A DNA stretch of 64,000 nt from Conchocele bisecta (taxonomy: Eukaryota; Mollusca; Bivalvia; Lucinida; Thyasiridae): assembly GCA_029237695.1 (NCBI GenBank), contig CM055269.1, forward strand, positions 29,546,956 to 29,610,955, in the 5' to 3' direction. Both the position numbers and the translations under genes were made by a program. How positions within the stretch are numbered: position 1 is the first letter of the stretch; each line of letters starts with the position of its first letter. This document shows positions 11,792 to 24,224 of the stretch, one piece after another. The notes beneath the pieces are model-generated. The model was not told the origin of the DNA and made no database searches. It saw nothing but the letters and a program-made list of their open reading frames with translations.

Positions 11792-14700
11792 GTATGCCCC
11801 ACCACGATAGTGGAGGGGGAATTTAGTGTTACCCTTGTCCGTCCGTCCGTCCGTCCGTCCACACACACGAATGGGTACTTGTTGTAAGCGTACGGGGATC
11901 TTATTGGGTAGGGTTAGGATAGTGTTGGGTACTCTTGTTGGGTATTTTTATACAGTAAAAACCCAACAAGTATTCATTCGTAGGAACGTCCGTCCCTGTC
12001 CTTCCGTCCATCCGTCCGTCCGTCACAAAACTTTAACACTGGGTAAATGTCTCATAATTTCTTCATCCTTCGACCGATCTACTTCATATTTCATATACAC
12101 ATTGCTCTGATGGTTCACTACCGCCCTGTGCCAAATCCACGTTCGTCCTGCCTCCTCCAAGCCCAGGGTCAAGGTCACATACTTGGTGCTTCAAAAACTT
12201 TAACGCTCGTGTTAATATCTTATAATTTCTGTTTTCTTTCACGGATCAGCTACATATTTCATATACACATTGCTCTAATGGTCCTCTACCGCCCTGTGCC
12301 AAATCCACGTTCGTCCTGCCCCGGCCAAGCCCAGGGTCAAGATTACATACTTGGTGCTTCAAAAACTTTAACGCTCGGGTAAATATATTATAAATTTCTG
12401 TTTTCTTTCACGGATCATCTTCATATTTCATATACGCATTGCTCTAATGGTCCTCTACCGCCCTGTGCCAAATCCACGTTCGTTCTGCCCCCGCCAAGCC
12501 CAGGGTCAAGGTCACATACTTAGTGCTTCAAAAACTTTAACGCTCGGGTAAATATCTTATACTTTCTGTTTTCTTTCATGGATCATCTTCATATTTCATA
12601 TACGCATTGCTCTAATGGTCCTCTACCGCCCTGTGTCCAAATCCACGTTCGTCCTGCCCCACCAATCCCAGGGTCAAGGTCACATACTTGGTGCTTCAAA
12701 AACTTTAACGCTCAGGTAAATATTTTATAATTTTTATTTCCATTCACGGATCAACTTCATATTTCATATACGCGTTGCTCTAATGGTCCTCTACCGCCCT
12801 GTGCCAAATCCACGTTCGTCCTGCCCCCGCCAATCCCAGGGTCAAGGTCACATACTTGGTGCTTAAAAATCAAAAACTTTAATGCTCAGGTAAATATCTT
12901 ATAATTTTTCTTTCCATTCACGATCAATTTCATATTTCATATATGCGTTGCTCTATGGTCCTCTACCGCCCTGTGCCAAATCCACGTTCGTCCCGCTCCC
13001 GCCAAGCCCAGGGTTAACATCACATACTTAGTGCTTCAAAAACTTTAACGCTCAGGTAAATATCTTATAATTTCTGTTTTCTTTCACGGATCAGCTTCAT
13101 ATTTCATATACGCATTGCTCTAATGGTCCTCTACCGCCCTGTGCCGAATCCACGTTCGTCCTGCCCCCGCCAAGCCCAGGGTCAAGATTACATACTTGGT
13201 GCTTCAAAAACTTTAACGCTCGGGTAAATATCTTATAATTTCTGTTTTCTTTCACGGATCATCTTCATATTTCATATACGCATTGCTCTAATGGTCCTCT
13301 ACCGCCATGTGCCAAATCCACGTTCGTTCTGCCCCCGCCAAGCCCAGGGTCAAGGTCACATACTTAGTGCTTCAAAAACTTTAACGCTTGGGTAAATATC
13401 TTATACTTTCTGTTTTCTTTCATGGATCATCTTCATATTTCATATACGCATTGCTCTAATGGTCCTCTACCGCCCTGTGCCAAATCCACGTTCGTCCTGC
13501 CCCATCAATACCAGGGTCAAGGTCACATACTTGGTGCTTCAAAAACTTTAACGCTCAGGTAAATATCTTATAATTTGTATTTCCATTCACGGATCAACTT
13601 CATATTTCATATACGCGTTGCTCTAATGGTCCTCTACCGCCCTGTGCCGAATCCACGTTCGTCCTGCCCCCGCCAAGCCCAGGGTCAAGATTACATACTT
13701 GGTGCTTCAAAAACTTTAACGCTCGGGTAAATATCTTATAATCTCTGTTTTCTTTCACGGATCATCTTCATATTTCATATACGCATTGCTCTAATGGTCA
13801 TATACCGCCCTGTGCCAAATCCACGTTCGTTCTGCCCCCGCCAAGCCCAGGGTCAAGGTCACATACTTAGTGCTTCAAAACTTTAACGCTCGGGTAAAAT
13901 ATCTTATACTTTCTGTTTTCTTATTTCATGGATCATCTTCATATTTCATATACGCATTGCTCTAATGGTCTCTACCGCCCTGTGCCAAATCCACGTTCGT
14001 CCTGCCCCCACAATACCTCAGGGTCAAGGTCACATACTTGGGTGCTTCAAAAACTTTATAAAAAGCTCAGGTGAATATCTTATAATTTTTATTTCCATTC
14101 ACGGATCAACTTCATATTTCATATACGCGTTGCTCTAATGGTCCTCTACCGCCATGTGCCAAATCCACGTTCGTTCTGCCCCCGCCAAGCCCAGGGTCAA
14201 GGTCCACAAGGGACTTAGTGACTTCAAAAACTACTTTAACGCTCGGGTAAATATCTTATAATTTCTGTGTTTTCTTTCATGGACCATCTTCTTATATTTT
14301 CATATACGCAGTTGCTCTAATGGTCCTCTATCTACCGCGCCCTGTGCCAAATCCGCGTTTCGTCCTGCCCCGCCAATCCCAGGGTCAAGGTCACATACTT
14401 GTGTCAATCAAAAACTTTAATGCTCAGAAATAAATCTTATAATTTTTCTTTCCATTCACGATCAACTTCATATTTCATATATGCGTTGCTCTATGGTCCT
14501 CTACCGCCCTGTGCCAAATCCACGTTCGTCCCGCCCCAGCCAAGCCCAGGGTTAACATCACATACTTAGTGCTTCAAAAACTTTAACGCTCAGGTAAATA
14601 TCTTATAATTTCTGTTTTCTTTCACGGATCAGCTTCATATTTCATATATGCATTGCTCGAATGGTCCTCTACCGCCCTGTGCCAAATCCACGTTTGTCCT

Positions 14701-14816
14701 GCCGCTTCAAAAACTTTAACGCTCAGGTAAAAGAAAATTTTGACTTGCAATTTGGCCTCATTTATTATCAAAGCGATATGTGGGACATCCGTGTTCTATG
14801 AAAACATTTTCTAGTT
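11792..14816 (+). mobile_element. Family E modular element carrying a ~168-bp array
   Basis: Header hairpin TATGCCCCACCA / TAGTGGAGGGGGA (11,793-11,820), two (CCGT)n tracts (~11,838 and ~11,990), a long module array and the tail AACATTTTCTAGTT. It interrupts a family K unit, which defines both ends to within a few bases. Confidence 0.7.
12025..14730 (+). repeat. Tandem array of ~16 units of ~168 bp (family E modules)
   Basis: Units start AAAAACTTTAACGCTCGGG (12,192; 12,362; 12,532 and so on). They contain TTCATATTTCATATACGCAT, GGTCCTCTACCGCCCTGTGC and AATCCACGTTCGT, and end AGCCCAGGGTCAAGGTCAC. Units two or more apart are sometimes more alike than neighbours, suggesting higher-order duplication. 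Units at 13.86-14.46 kb are indel-rich. Confidence 0.85.
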
Positions 14817-15280
14817 TATTAAACTTCACACATGCATAGAAGACGACCCAAAGGTGTGTCGCACGTAAGAATGACAACTCTTGCGTCGTTAATTTCTTAG
14901 TTATCTCCCTTTGTTGTTTCGTGCACTGATTTCGTGTCTGGAGCATAACTCGAACACCCTTTGGAATATTTTCATGAAACTTCACACATGCATAGACCAC
15001 GACCCTAAAGGTGTGTCCCGCAAGAATGACAACTCTTGCATCACTAATTCTTTAGTTATCTCCCTTTGTTTTTCCGTCACTGATTTTGTCTGCGGAGCAT
15101 AACTCGAACACCCTTTTTTCAAACTACTTGTGTATCTGGGGAGGGGGATACACATGCGCTTGTCGACAAGCGTCCATTTCTAGTTTAACTATTCAACACA
15201 AACAAGTAATTAATAGGAGATCATGTAGAAATTAATTCTACTAAAAGTACAATTGTTTTAGAGATGCAGCTCCGTTAACT

Positions 15281-15702
15281 TGCGTGGGCGGCAGGTGGGA
15301 GCACGCGATGGGTAATTTAACGATCGGTGTTCATCCTTACCGGAATCCCGAATGGAGACCTGGTTTGGCCATCACATAATTATGTATTTGGCATTTTGTA
15401 TGTGACAGTTGAATCTGGTTATACCCCTTATGTGAGTATTACGATATTCGTAATCGTATTTTAGGGGAAGGGACCAAGTGACTTGGTGTGGTATGGACCT
15501 GGCACCAGGTCAGGTTATTCTAATTTCAGGGCTGAATATATTTGTTCTCGATGTAAATATTCCGTTCTGATTTTGGGATTCCACCCCCCCCCCCCCCCCC
15601 CCCCCCCCCACCCCCCCCCCCCCCCCCCCCCCAATGCAGCAGGTGGAATCGAACCCGTTTGCCCGGCCTTACATGATGTTAAACACTAATAAACAAACAA
15701 GC
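15281..15702 (+). mobile_element. SINE H with expanded poly-C
   Basis: Head GCGTGGGCGGCAGGTGGGAG, 3' end ACATGATGTTAAACACTAAT plus a CAAA tail. Possible imperfect target duplication (GTTAACTT / GGTAACTT). The short C run of other copies is expanded here to about 50 bases (15,581-15,632). Confidence 0.65.
15581..15632. repeat. Poly-C tract (~50 bp) inside a SINE
   Basis: Nearly pure C broken by two A bases. The G-rich complement could form quadruplexes. Exact length is unreliable in any assembly. Confidence 0.9.
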
Positions 15703-16251
15703 TGGTAACTTATGTATTACTGACCGTTCATGATATCAATGTCCGCATTGGCCTCTATGGGAATTGTTGATTTCAAATTGAGGTCAATTTCAAGTTGTGC
15801 AATTTAACTGTCTGATTGACAGCATGAATATAAACTAGAAACTATATCCTATTGCCATTTACATCACAAAATTTCTTGAAACATTTAATTTTTATTTGCA
15901 TAAACCAATGTCCGTTTTGCATTAACACCACGTATAGCGGTATTGGCAAAACGTGTAGATCCAGATGAGCTGGCTCGTGACGAGCCGTCTCACCAGGATC
16001 TGCACTTTTTGCAACTAATTTTCATATTTTTGAGAACAAAAACGCACCCTTTTCATAAATGGACTCGTTTGAAAATCACTTTGTGAAATTGGATTGGTTT
16101 CAAAAATTAACATATCAAAGTCCATTCCAGTTATTCAGGGGTGAAAGGGTTAAAGACTATGGGAGTTGAACAATTATTCCATTGTTATGGCACAGGGTTA
16201 CATCGGTTGCAAATGTCATAAACTCCATTTCTAAATGTCCTAGGGATTGGT
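15703..16251. other. Intergenic with one palindrome
   Basis: A hairpin-like segment lies at 15,956-16,006 (GTAGATCCAGATGAGCTGGC with an imperfect reverse complement). GGGTGAAAGGGTTAAAG at 16,139 looks like a right end of a TTAA-type element. No gene seen. Confidence 0.4.
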
Positions 16252-16422
16252 TGTGGCCTAGTTGTGAAGAACTGGACTTCAATACAGGAGGTTGTGGGTT
16301 CTGTCTGCACCCCGGGTAAAAATACTTTCCTAGTATTTCCTTCCCCTGGTCTTTCGGAAGAAACTTGAAATCAAGGTCCCCTCTCTATATGACCTAGATG
16401 TTGGGACGTAAAACCCTAAATG
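16252..16422 (+). mobile_element. tRNA-derived SINE
   Basis: The head resembles a tRNA gene: TGTGGCCTAGTTGTGAAG (box A region), an anticodon-arm-like ACTGGACTTCAATAC, and GGTTGTGGGTTCTGTCTG in place of box B. A non-tRNA body follows, ending GATGTTGGGACGTAAAACC. The B box is degenerate and no intact tRNA fold is expected. Confidence 0.6.
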
Positions 16423-16894
16423 TGTGTCTGTGCGTCCGGCATTTGCGTTAAAGTTTTTAAGTATCAACTAGCTCAGCGTGCGCGATATGCTGGCGGTGGC
16501 CATCTATTTTTTTTTTAAATCTCAAATGTCTTCTGCAAATGAATCAACAAACCAGGAAAGAGCCATCATGCAGTAATTCGAGAACACTTCAGCTAGTGGG
16601 CTCTTTGGTTTATCAAAATCAGCGAAGGAGTAACAAATTAAAAAGCCAAAAACCGAGAGGAGCAACCAGTACACACAGGCAAATGCCCAAGTGGGAATAA
16701 AGTTCCAACATACTCTCAGGTGAGAACATTATAGGAGCTCTCAAACATCTGCATGTCTATTGAAAACGCAATTTAGAACCTGTTGTTGGAAATAAGGAAA
16801 GATGGTGTGAACTCGGGTTTTTAAAATTCGGGTTTTCCTAACGGATTGGCGATTGTGCAGTGTTAGGTGCATGTCAACACTACTCTGTCAGGGC

Positions 16895-17235
16895 CTGTTA
16901 ACGTTGGGTAAATGTCTTATAACTTCTGTTTCCTTTCATGGAACACCTTGTTATTTCATACATGCATTCCTCAGATGACCCTCTATCATGCTGTAGCAAA
17001 TCCATTACCCACCACCCAGCCCTTACCCCAAGGTCAAGGTCACAAACTTGGCACATCCATAAACTTAACGTTGGGTAAATGTCTTATAAACTTCTGTTTC
17101 CTTTCATAGAACACCTTGTTATTTCATACATGCATTCCTCAGATGACCCTCTATCATGCTGTAGCAAATCCATGACCCACCACCCAGCCCTTACCCCAAG
17201 GCCAAGGTCACAAATCATTGCACATCAAAACCTAA
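16895..17235 (+). repeat. Family F array, first segment (2 units)
   Basis: Two ~170-bp units (GGGTAAATGTCTTATAACTT, ATTTCATACATGCATTCC, CCCTCTATCATGCTGTAGC, AAGGTCAAGGTCACAAAC). Separated from the main array by ~300 bp of unrelated sequence and a new header. Confidence 0.75.
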
Positions 17236-17445
17236 ATACAGAGAATAAATAGTAATGTCCTTTTAAGCAAACACGGTTCGTATGTACGTATGATATAAAA
17301 TGTATAATAATGCCGATCAATACGTGGGGTAATGGTGAATGAATGTTTATTTTGCCAGAAAAAGTATCAGATGATGTATCTGATTGATATAAAGAACATT
17401 TTGTGCCTACTGAGTGGGCATGTACCTTTACAATATATATATTTG

Positions 17446-17498
17446 TTTTTCGCTCGCCTGCACGAAGTGCAGAAGAGCTTATGGCATACCCCCGGCGT

Positions 17499-17533
<35 letters not shown>

Positions 17534-20500
17534 TCCACAAACTTAACGTTGGGTGTGTAATGCTTATACTTCTGTTTCTTTCATGGAACACCTTGTTATT
17601 TCATACATTGCATTCCTCGATGACCTCTATCATGCTGTAGCATAGCATGACCCACCACCCAGCCCTTACCCCAAGGTCAAGGTCACAAACTTGGCACATT
17701 CATAAACTTAACGTTGGGTAAATGTATTATACCCTTCATCTGTTTCCTTTCATAGGAACACCTTGTTATTTCATACATGCATTCTCAGATGACTCTATCA
17801 TGCTGTAGCAAATCCGTGACCCACTACCCAGCCCTTACCCCAAGGTCAAGGTCACAAACTTGGCACATTCATACTAACGGGTTAACGTGTAAATGTATAA
17901 CTTCTGTTTTCTTTCATGGAACACCTTGTTATTTCATACATGCATTCCTCAGATGACCCTCTTTCATGCTGTATGCATCTGACACACACGCCCTTACCCA
18001 AGTCAAGGTCACAAACTTGGCACATTCATAAACTTAACGTTGGGGTAAAGTGTTTTATAACTTCTGTTTTCTTTCATGGAACACCTTGTTATTTCATACA
18101 TGCATTCCTCAGATGACTCTCATCATGCTGTAGTAAATCCATGACCCACCACCCAGCCCTTACCCCAAGGTCAAGGTCACAAACGGGTGGCACATTCATA
18201 AACTTAACGTGGGTAAATGTCTTGAATCAATTCTGCTTTCATGGAACAATTCCACTTGTTATTTCATACATGCATACCATTCCTCAGATGACCCTCTATC
18301 ATGCTGTAGTAAATCCATGACACCTCTAAGCCCTTACCCCAAGGTCAAGGTCACAAACTTGGCACATTCATAAACTTAATCGTTGGGTAAATGTCTTGAT
18401 AGCTTCTGTTTCCTTTCATGGAACACCTTGATTATTTCATACATGCATCTCAGATGACACTCTATCATGCTGTAGCACTGATGACCCACCACAGCCCTTA
18501 CAAGGTCAAGGACACACTTGGCACACATTCATAAACTTAACGTTGGGTAAATGTCTATACTTCTGTTTCCTTTCATGGAACACCTTGTTATTTCATCACA
18601 TGCACTTCCTCAAGATGACCCTCTATCATGCCTTTCTGTAGCAAATCCATGACCCACCCACACCAGCTTCACCCCAAGGTCAAGTCACAAACATTGCACA
18701 TTCATAAACATTAACGTTGGGTAAATGTCTGATAACTTCTGTTTCCTTTCATGGAACACCTTGTTATTTCATACATGCATTCCTCAGATGACCCTCTATC
18801 ATGCTGTAGGAAATCCATGACCCACCATCCAGCCCTTACCCCAAGGTCAAGGTTACAAACTTGGAACTTGGCACATTCATAAACTTAACGTTGGGGTAAA
18901 TTTCTTATAACTTCTGTTTCCGTTCATGGAACACCTTGTTACTTCATACATGCATTCCTCAGATGACCCTGTATCATGCTGTAGCAAATGACCCACCACC
19001 CAGCCCTTACCCCAAGGTGAAGGTCACAAACTTAGCACATTCATAAACTTAACATTGGGGTAAATGTCTTATAACATCTGTTTCCTTTCATGGAACGCCT
19101 TGATATTTCATACATGCAATCATCTGATGATACTCTATCATGCTATAGCAAATCCATGACCCACCACCCACCCAATCGTTACCCTAAGGTCACAAACTTA
19201 GCATGTTCATAAACTTAATGTTGGGGTAAATGTTGTGTAACTTCTGTTTATTTACAGGGAACACCTTCATATTTCATACATGCATTCATCTGATGATACT
19301 CTATCGTGCTATAGCAAATTCATGACTCACCGCCCACCCCTTTCCCCAAGGTCAAGGTCACAATCTTAGCACATTCATAAACTGAATGTTGGGGTAAATG
19401 TATTATAACATCTGTTTCCTTTCATGGAACGCCTTGATATTTCAAATATGTATTCATCTGATGATATAATATGATGCTATAGCAAATTCATGACCCACCG
19501 CCCATCCCTTACCACAAGGTCAAGGTCACAAACTTAGTACATTCATACACCTAACGTTGGGGTAAATGTCTGTTTCCTTTCATGGAACGCCTTGCTATTT
19601 CATACATTCCTCAGATGACCCTCTGTCATGCTGTAGCAAATCCACAAACCACCACCCAATCCTTACCCAAAAGTCAAGGTCACAAACTTAGCTTGTTCAT
19701 AAACTTAACGTTGGGGTAAATGTTGTGTAACTTCTGTTTCTTTACACTTTGAACACCTTGATATTTCATACATGTATTCATCTGATGATACTCTATCGTG
19801 CTATAGCAAATCCATGATCAACCCCCACCCCTTACCCCAAGGTCAAGGTCGGGGTAACAACTGTTTCCTTTCATGGAACGCCTTGATATTTCATACATAC
19901 ATTCCTCAGATGACCCTCTATCATGATGTAGCAAATCCACAACCCACCACCTAACCCTTATCCCAAGGTCAAGGTCACAAACTTAGCATGTTCATAAACT
20001 TTACATTGGGGTAAATGTTGTGTAACGTCCATTTCTTTACACTTTGAACGCTTTGATATTTCATACATGCATTCATCTGATGATCCTCTATTGTGCTACA
20101 GCAAATCCATGACCCATCCCACCCCTTTCCCAAAGATCAACATCATAAACGTAACGTTGGAGTAAATGTCTTTTTATAACTTCTGTTTCTTTACAGGGAA
20201 CACCTTCATATTTCATACATGCATTCATCTGATGATACTCTATTGTGCTACAGCAAATCCATGACCCCCCACCCCCATCCCTTTCGCCAAGGCCAAGGTC
20301 ACAAACTTAGCACATTTATACATGCATTCCTCATGTGAATAGCTATCATGCTATAGAAAATCACCAACTTAGTGTGTTCATAAACTTAACGCTGGGTTAA
20401 ATTTTGTTTTCCTTCTCTTTTCAGGGAGCGCATTGATATTTCATACATGCATTCATCTTAATATGCTATATCATGCTATATTAAATCCATGACCCACCTT

Positions 20501-20648
20501 CCACCACTGACCTCAATGTCAAGGTCCACCGCACACCCCTTATCCCAAGGTCAAGTTATATAATATTCATGTTTTTTTTATACAACTGTGACAAGTTTGA
20601 ACGAAGGCTGCCAACAGGCGAGCTTCGTTGTCTTCTGACAACTCTTGT
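17446..20648 (+). mobile_element. Family F modular element with ~18-unit array
   Basis: Header hairpin CTGCACGAAGTGCAG (17,458-17,472), a (GGCGTC)n run (~17,496-17,533), then tandem ~165-180-bp modules to ~20,570. The tail is GGCGAGCTTCGTTGTCTTCTGACAACTCTTGTT. The unit consensus is clearly related to family E over its whole length. A detached copy of the tail occurs at 59,101-59,150. Units at 17.55-18.7 kb are rich in single-base errors relative to neighbours. Confidence 0.75.
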
Positions 20649-21170
20649 TATATATGTATTTGCGCATACATTGTGAAATGACAATTTGTATATTCATATG
20701 ATGATCAACGTGCACTTGCCAAAACGAACATTGGTAGGTGCTGTCATATTTTCGCGGTTAGTGGCAACCAATAGTTTTCTTTACTTGCATTCATGAAAAG
20801 TGTCAGTTTACTATATACCTATGACTGTATATGGAGTCACGGGACAACTACAATGGTGTCGGCTAATTCAGCGCACATAAGGCTTTCCAAACAAATGTAT
20901 ATGTCATTAACATCCCCATATTAAGTCAAAATTTCCTGAATATTCAACGCAGTTCAAAGAAATTTGTGTAGATAAAATGTCATAACGTTCTGACGTCAGT
21001 AAGTGACGGTAAATTGTGTGTATGACTTCACATGCGTATTTTCAACGGCACCTTTGTTTCTGCTAATGCTGCACATCTGGTAGTGTAAATAAAATGGCGA
21101 AGAGCATACTGGATCAGCATAGCAAAATTGGTATTAATAGTGCATACTGTTACGTAGTTTTGCTTTTTTT
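20649..21170. other. Intergenic, possible end of a larger element
   Basis: GTCGGCTAATTCAGCGCA (~20,858) is the inverted counterpart of TGCGCAGAATTAGCCGAAAT (~25,208). A lone TGACGTCA occurs near 20,992. No gene seen. Confidence 0.4.
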
Positions 21171-21800
21171 TGCTACATTCTTGTAACCAATGTTTTTTTG
21201 TCATCTTTAGATCACGAAGAACAAAACTTGGGTTGGTTCCATTTTGTTCAACAATTCCTTTGGCCGCCATATTGGATTTCAAAATGGCCGCCATGAAATG
21301 CTATATTCATTATATATACACTTCTAATACAGGTATAATATTGATTCGTTTTTTGGTGATAATCATGTTTTGACCACACACAACAAAACCGGTGTTATTT
21401 TTATTTTTAACAACCACCAAGGCGGCCATTTTATATTTAAAAATGGCAGCCTTGAAGTCGTATGTAATATACATGTATTGTAATATTCATATATACATTT
21501 ATAATGCAGATAGAATGCTGTTTTGTTTTCGGCTATGCCATCTACATACTTCAAATGGGGCTGGTTCCACTTTTTCTGATAACTGGTGTAGCGGACATTT
21601 TGTTTTAAAAATGGCCTCTAATGTGTTTTCACTACATACTGTATTTAGTAAAGTGTATTTATAGTTAGGTTGTGTTGATTGTTTTGCTACGTTCTTGGAA
21701 CAAAGTATTTTTGTATCATCAAAGAAAACATTATTGTTCCTATTGTATTCTAGTTTTCAAAATGGCTGCCGTGAAAATCATACAATTCTGATATAATCAT
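21171..21800. repeat. GGCCGCC-rich dispersed repeat, left arm
   Basis: Recurrent pieces such as TTTGGCCGCCATATTGG, AAAATGGCCGCCATGAA and CAAGGCGGCCATTTTA alternate with AT-rich spacers. The segment is inverted relative to 24,225-24,850. Confidence 0.55.
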
Positions 21801-22439
21801 GCACAAATCATTTGGACTCCTTTTTTCCCCCAAACTATAATCATTATTGAAAGTAAATTATATATGACTAAAGTCAATTTCCTGTCACTGTTTATGACAC
21901 ACATGTTAGAGTTCAAAATTGCCACTGTGTGTATGCAGGAATGTTTTTAATTATGGATACATTGCTTTCCATCAGCTCCATCACGATCCTGAAAGGCAGT
22001 GCTGGCATAGTCAGACTCAAAATGCGGTAAAATGAGTTGCTTACATAAAATATATACCCTATACAAACGTGAATGTAGGAAAGTGTAGAACTGTCGAAAA
22101 GGCATTATTTGTTAGATTAAATGACTTTTTCGGCATTAAAACGCCATGTGCACATGTTCAGTATGTGCTGACGACGTGTGTGCAATGTCAAATTGATTGC
22201 CAAAACACTGTTGGTTAGGTTGAATACGCTCTATACCTAATACATAATTGTATGCAGGAAACTGTAGAAAAGTGGCCACGTTGAAAAGGCAGTATTGTTC
22301 CATGGTCATTATCATTATTTACGATTACCATATGGTCTTAAGAGATCACAACTCCTGCGTCGATAGCAAAGTGATCAGTGCCTTGATGTTCCAAATTGCG
22401 TTTCACTTGTTGAAATTGTCATAGTATGACTGGACAAAG

Positions 22440-23830
22440 CCAGAGACACTGTATACCTACGCATCTAGGTCTGCATTATGGTGTGCCACAAAGGCAAGCC
22501 AATGACTAATGCTTCCATAGCATTGATTTTTGCAGAAAAATAATATGCTCCGACTGAACATGAATAATGAGGCATGTTATTTGGCCGTAAACGGCTTCGT
22601 TATCTGTACGGACTGACTGTTCAAGTGGAGTAAGATCACTTGCCTCTCATATCCATGAAATAAATACTCTATTCATGTCGTCACAGATTACAGGATACTT
22701 TACTGTTGCTGAAGCAATACAGCCTGTCAATGAAACACGTTTCTGTCAAAAACATACTAGGTACTGATACGCTATCCCACGAGTCAGTAACCGACATATA
22801 TTCTAACTTTATTAAGTGTATGAATTCACAGGTATGTGTAGTATTCACAAACTTACCTGTCCGTGATCACGTGTTGCGAGAAACTGCAAACTTGACTGAG
22901 TAAGATGCACAATTGATTCTGCTAGAAAAACGAGTCTAAAGGAATAACTCAATTTTAGAACGCAATTTCCGCAGAAAATAGTGTCGTTATGGGATTACAG
23001 CGATAAACTGAAATGATCTAAACACATAATTCTGAATCGTCTCGAGTCCAAAATGTTGCAAGCCGTGCACAATGGCCATCTCGGCATTCAGACATGTCTT
23101 AGACGAGCGCAAGATATCATGTTCTGGTAAAATGGTAGGAAGATGTTCAATTGAAGATAGAAACTGAGCTGCCAAAGAGACTCTGATATCACATTATGTA
23201 CCAAGCCACCCATGACGAACTGTTGCTACAAACTTTTCCACATGGAATGAAAAGGAATTTCTTGTAATTGTTAACAACAACAGTCACACAACATGAAACC
23301 CAAAATGGCCATTGGACAGTTGAAATGTATTAACATTAATCATGGTGTACATAGTGCAATTTGCATACCAGGAATTTGCTGATTTTGCAAAATAATGGGA
23401 TTTCCTTAATGTTACGTGCTCTATGTAAAACAAAATGTGAATGTACAGACCTATATGTGGGTGTACTGGAATATCGAAACTCCCATAACCGGCACGGAAT
23501 GGTCACCTGCACGGTTTTTGATGGGACAGTGGCTTCTAAACAGTTTACTTAGCACTTGTGAGTAGATATTGCTAATGCATGTTTCGATTTGTGACAAGAT
23601 CAGATTCCAGTCATCAACAGAGCAAGAAACGCTATGATAAAAGCATAGTAGCTTTAAAATTAAAAGAGCTAAACATTGGCGACCAAGTTGCACTCCATAA
23701 AAACAGCACATTTTTGAGACCAGTTGCAGTCTGCTAGTGCAATGCCAGATCCTACAGACTGCAGATGGTGCATCATATCGCCGTAACAGACGCTTTCTCA
23801 TGAAGCACTGGAGAATATGAGTATTTACCT
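22440..23830 (+). pseudogene. Decayed Ty3/gypsy pol fragment (RNase H to integrase C-terminus)
   Basis: Conceptual translation of the + strand, across several frames and stop codons, shows typical Ty3/gypsy pol pieces in order. There is an RNase H-like part (YASRS ~22,457; an L-x-YG-x-T-x-Q-V-E segment near 22,600) and a DTLS motif at ~22,765. A zinc-binding integrase stretch (HNGHLGIQ) lies at ~23,070. Integrase core pieces follow (SHYVPSHP ~23,195; LEYRNS ~23,467; SPARFLMG ~23,505), then a C-terminal YRRNRR at ~23,780. No LTRs, gag or intact reverse transcriptase were found. It is non-functional, and only partial open frames remain. Confidence 0.8.
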
Positions 23831-24224
23831 TTGCAATGCAATATACAATACAATAATATACACTTTATTGGATAAAATGGATGATTTGCCATATTATTAT
23901 CTTCTTATTTTAAAGGAAAACACATGTGCTGACCAAGATGTCATTTGAAGAAACATAAATATAAGCAACAACAATACGTACTACGTAATACATGCAAATA
24001 CGTAATACAACAATATGTAATACATGTAAATCCTTAAAGTGGCAATGTATGGGACACATTTATTTCCAGCGGCTATTTTGAAGATAATGGTGTCAGGTCC
24101 CACAGTACTAGTTAGCAATAATCTCAACAGTTTGTGTTCATTGTATTATGAGCATAAGCAGAAGAAACATACACAATATCACCACTGCATTAAACATGTA
24201 TAATAAATATTAGATTGTCAAGTT

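Larger units (their letters stand above)
11719..15185 (+). repeat. Family K element interrupted by family E element
   Basis: K sequence runs from ACTTATCTCCCTTTG (11,719) to CTTTGGAATATTT (~11,791). It stops in mid-unit and resumes at ~14,817 with AAACTTCACACATGCATAG, followed by further ~150-bp units. The 3' end contains a hairpin (GCTTGTCGACAAGC, ~15,155) and ends TCCATTTCTAGTTT. Confidence 0.7.

Noticed and set aside
16252..16310. Genuine tRNA gene
   Set aside because: The tRNA-like head lacks an intact B box (GGGTTCTGTCTG) and a closing acceptor stem, and continues into a SINE body.
12025..20570. CRISPR-like or satellite centromere interpretation of the ~168-bp arrays
   Set aside because: There are no short repeats with unique spacers, and the genome is eukaryotic. 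The arrays are bounded by element headers and tails, which fits mobile-element modules better than a centromere.
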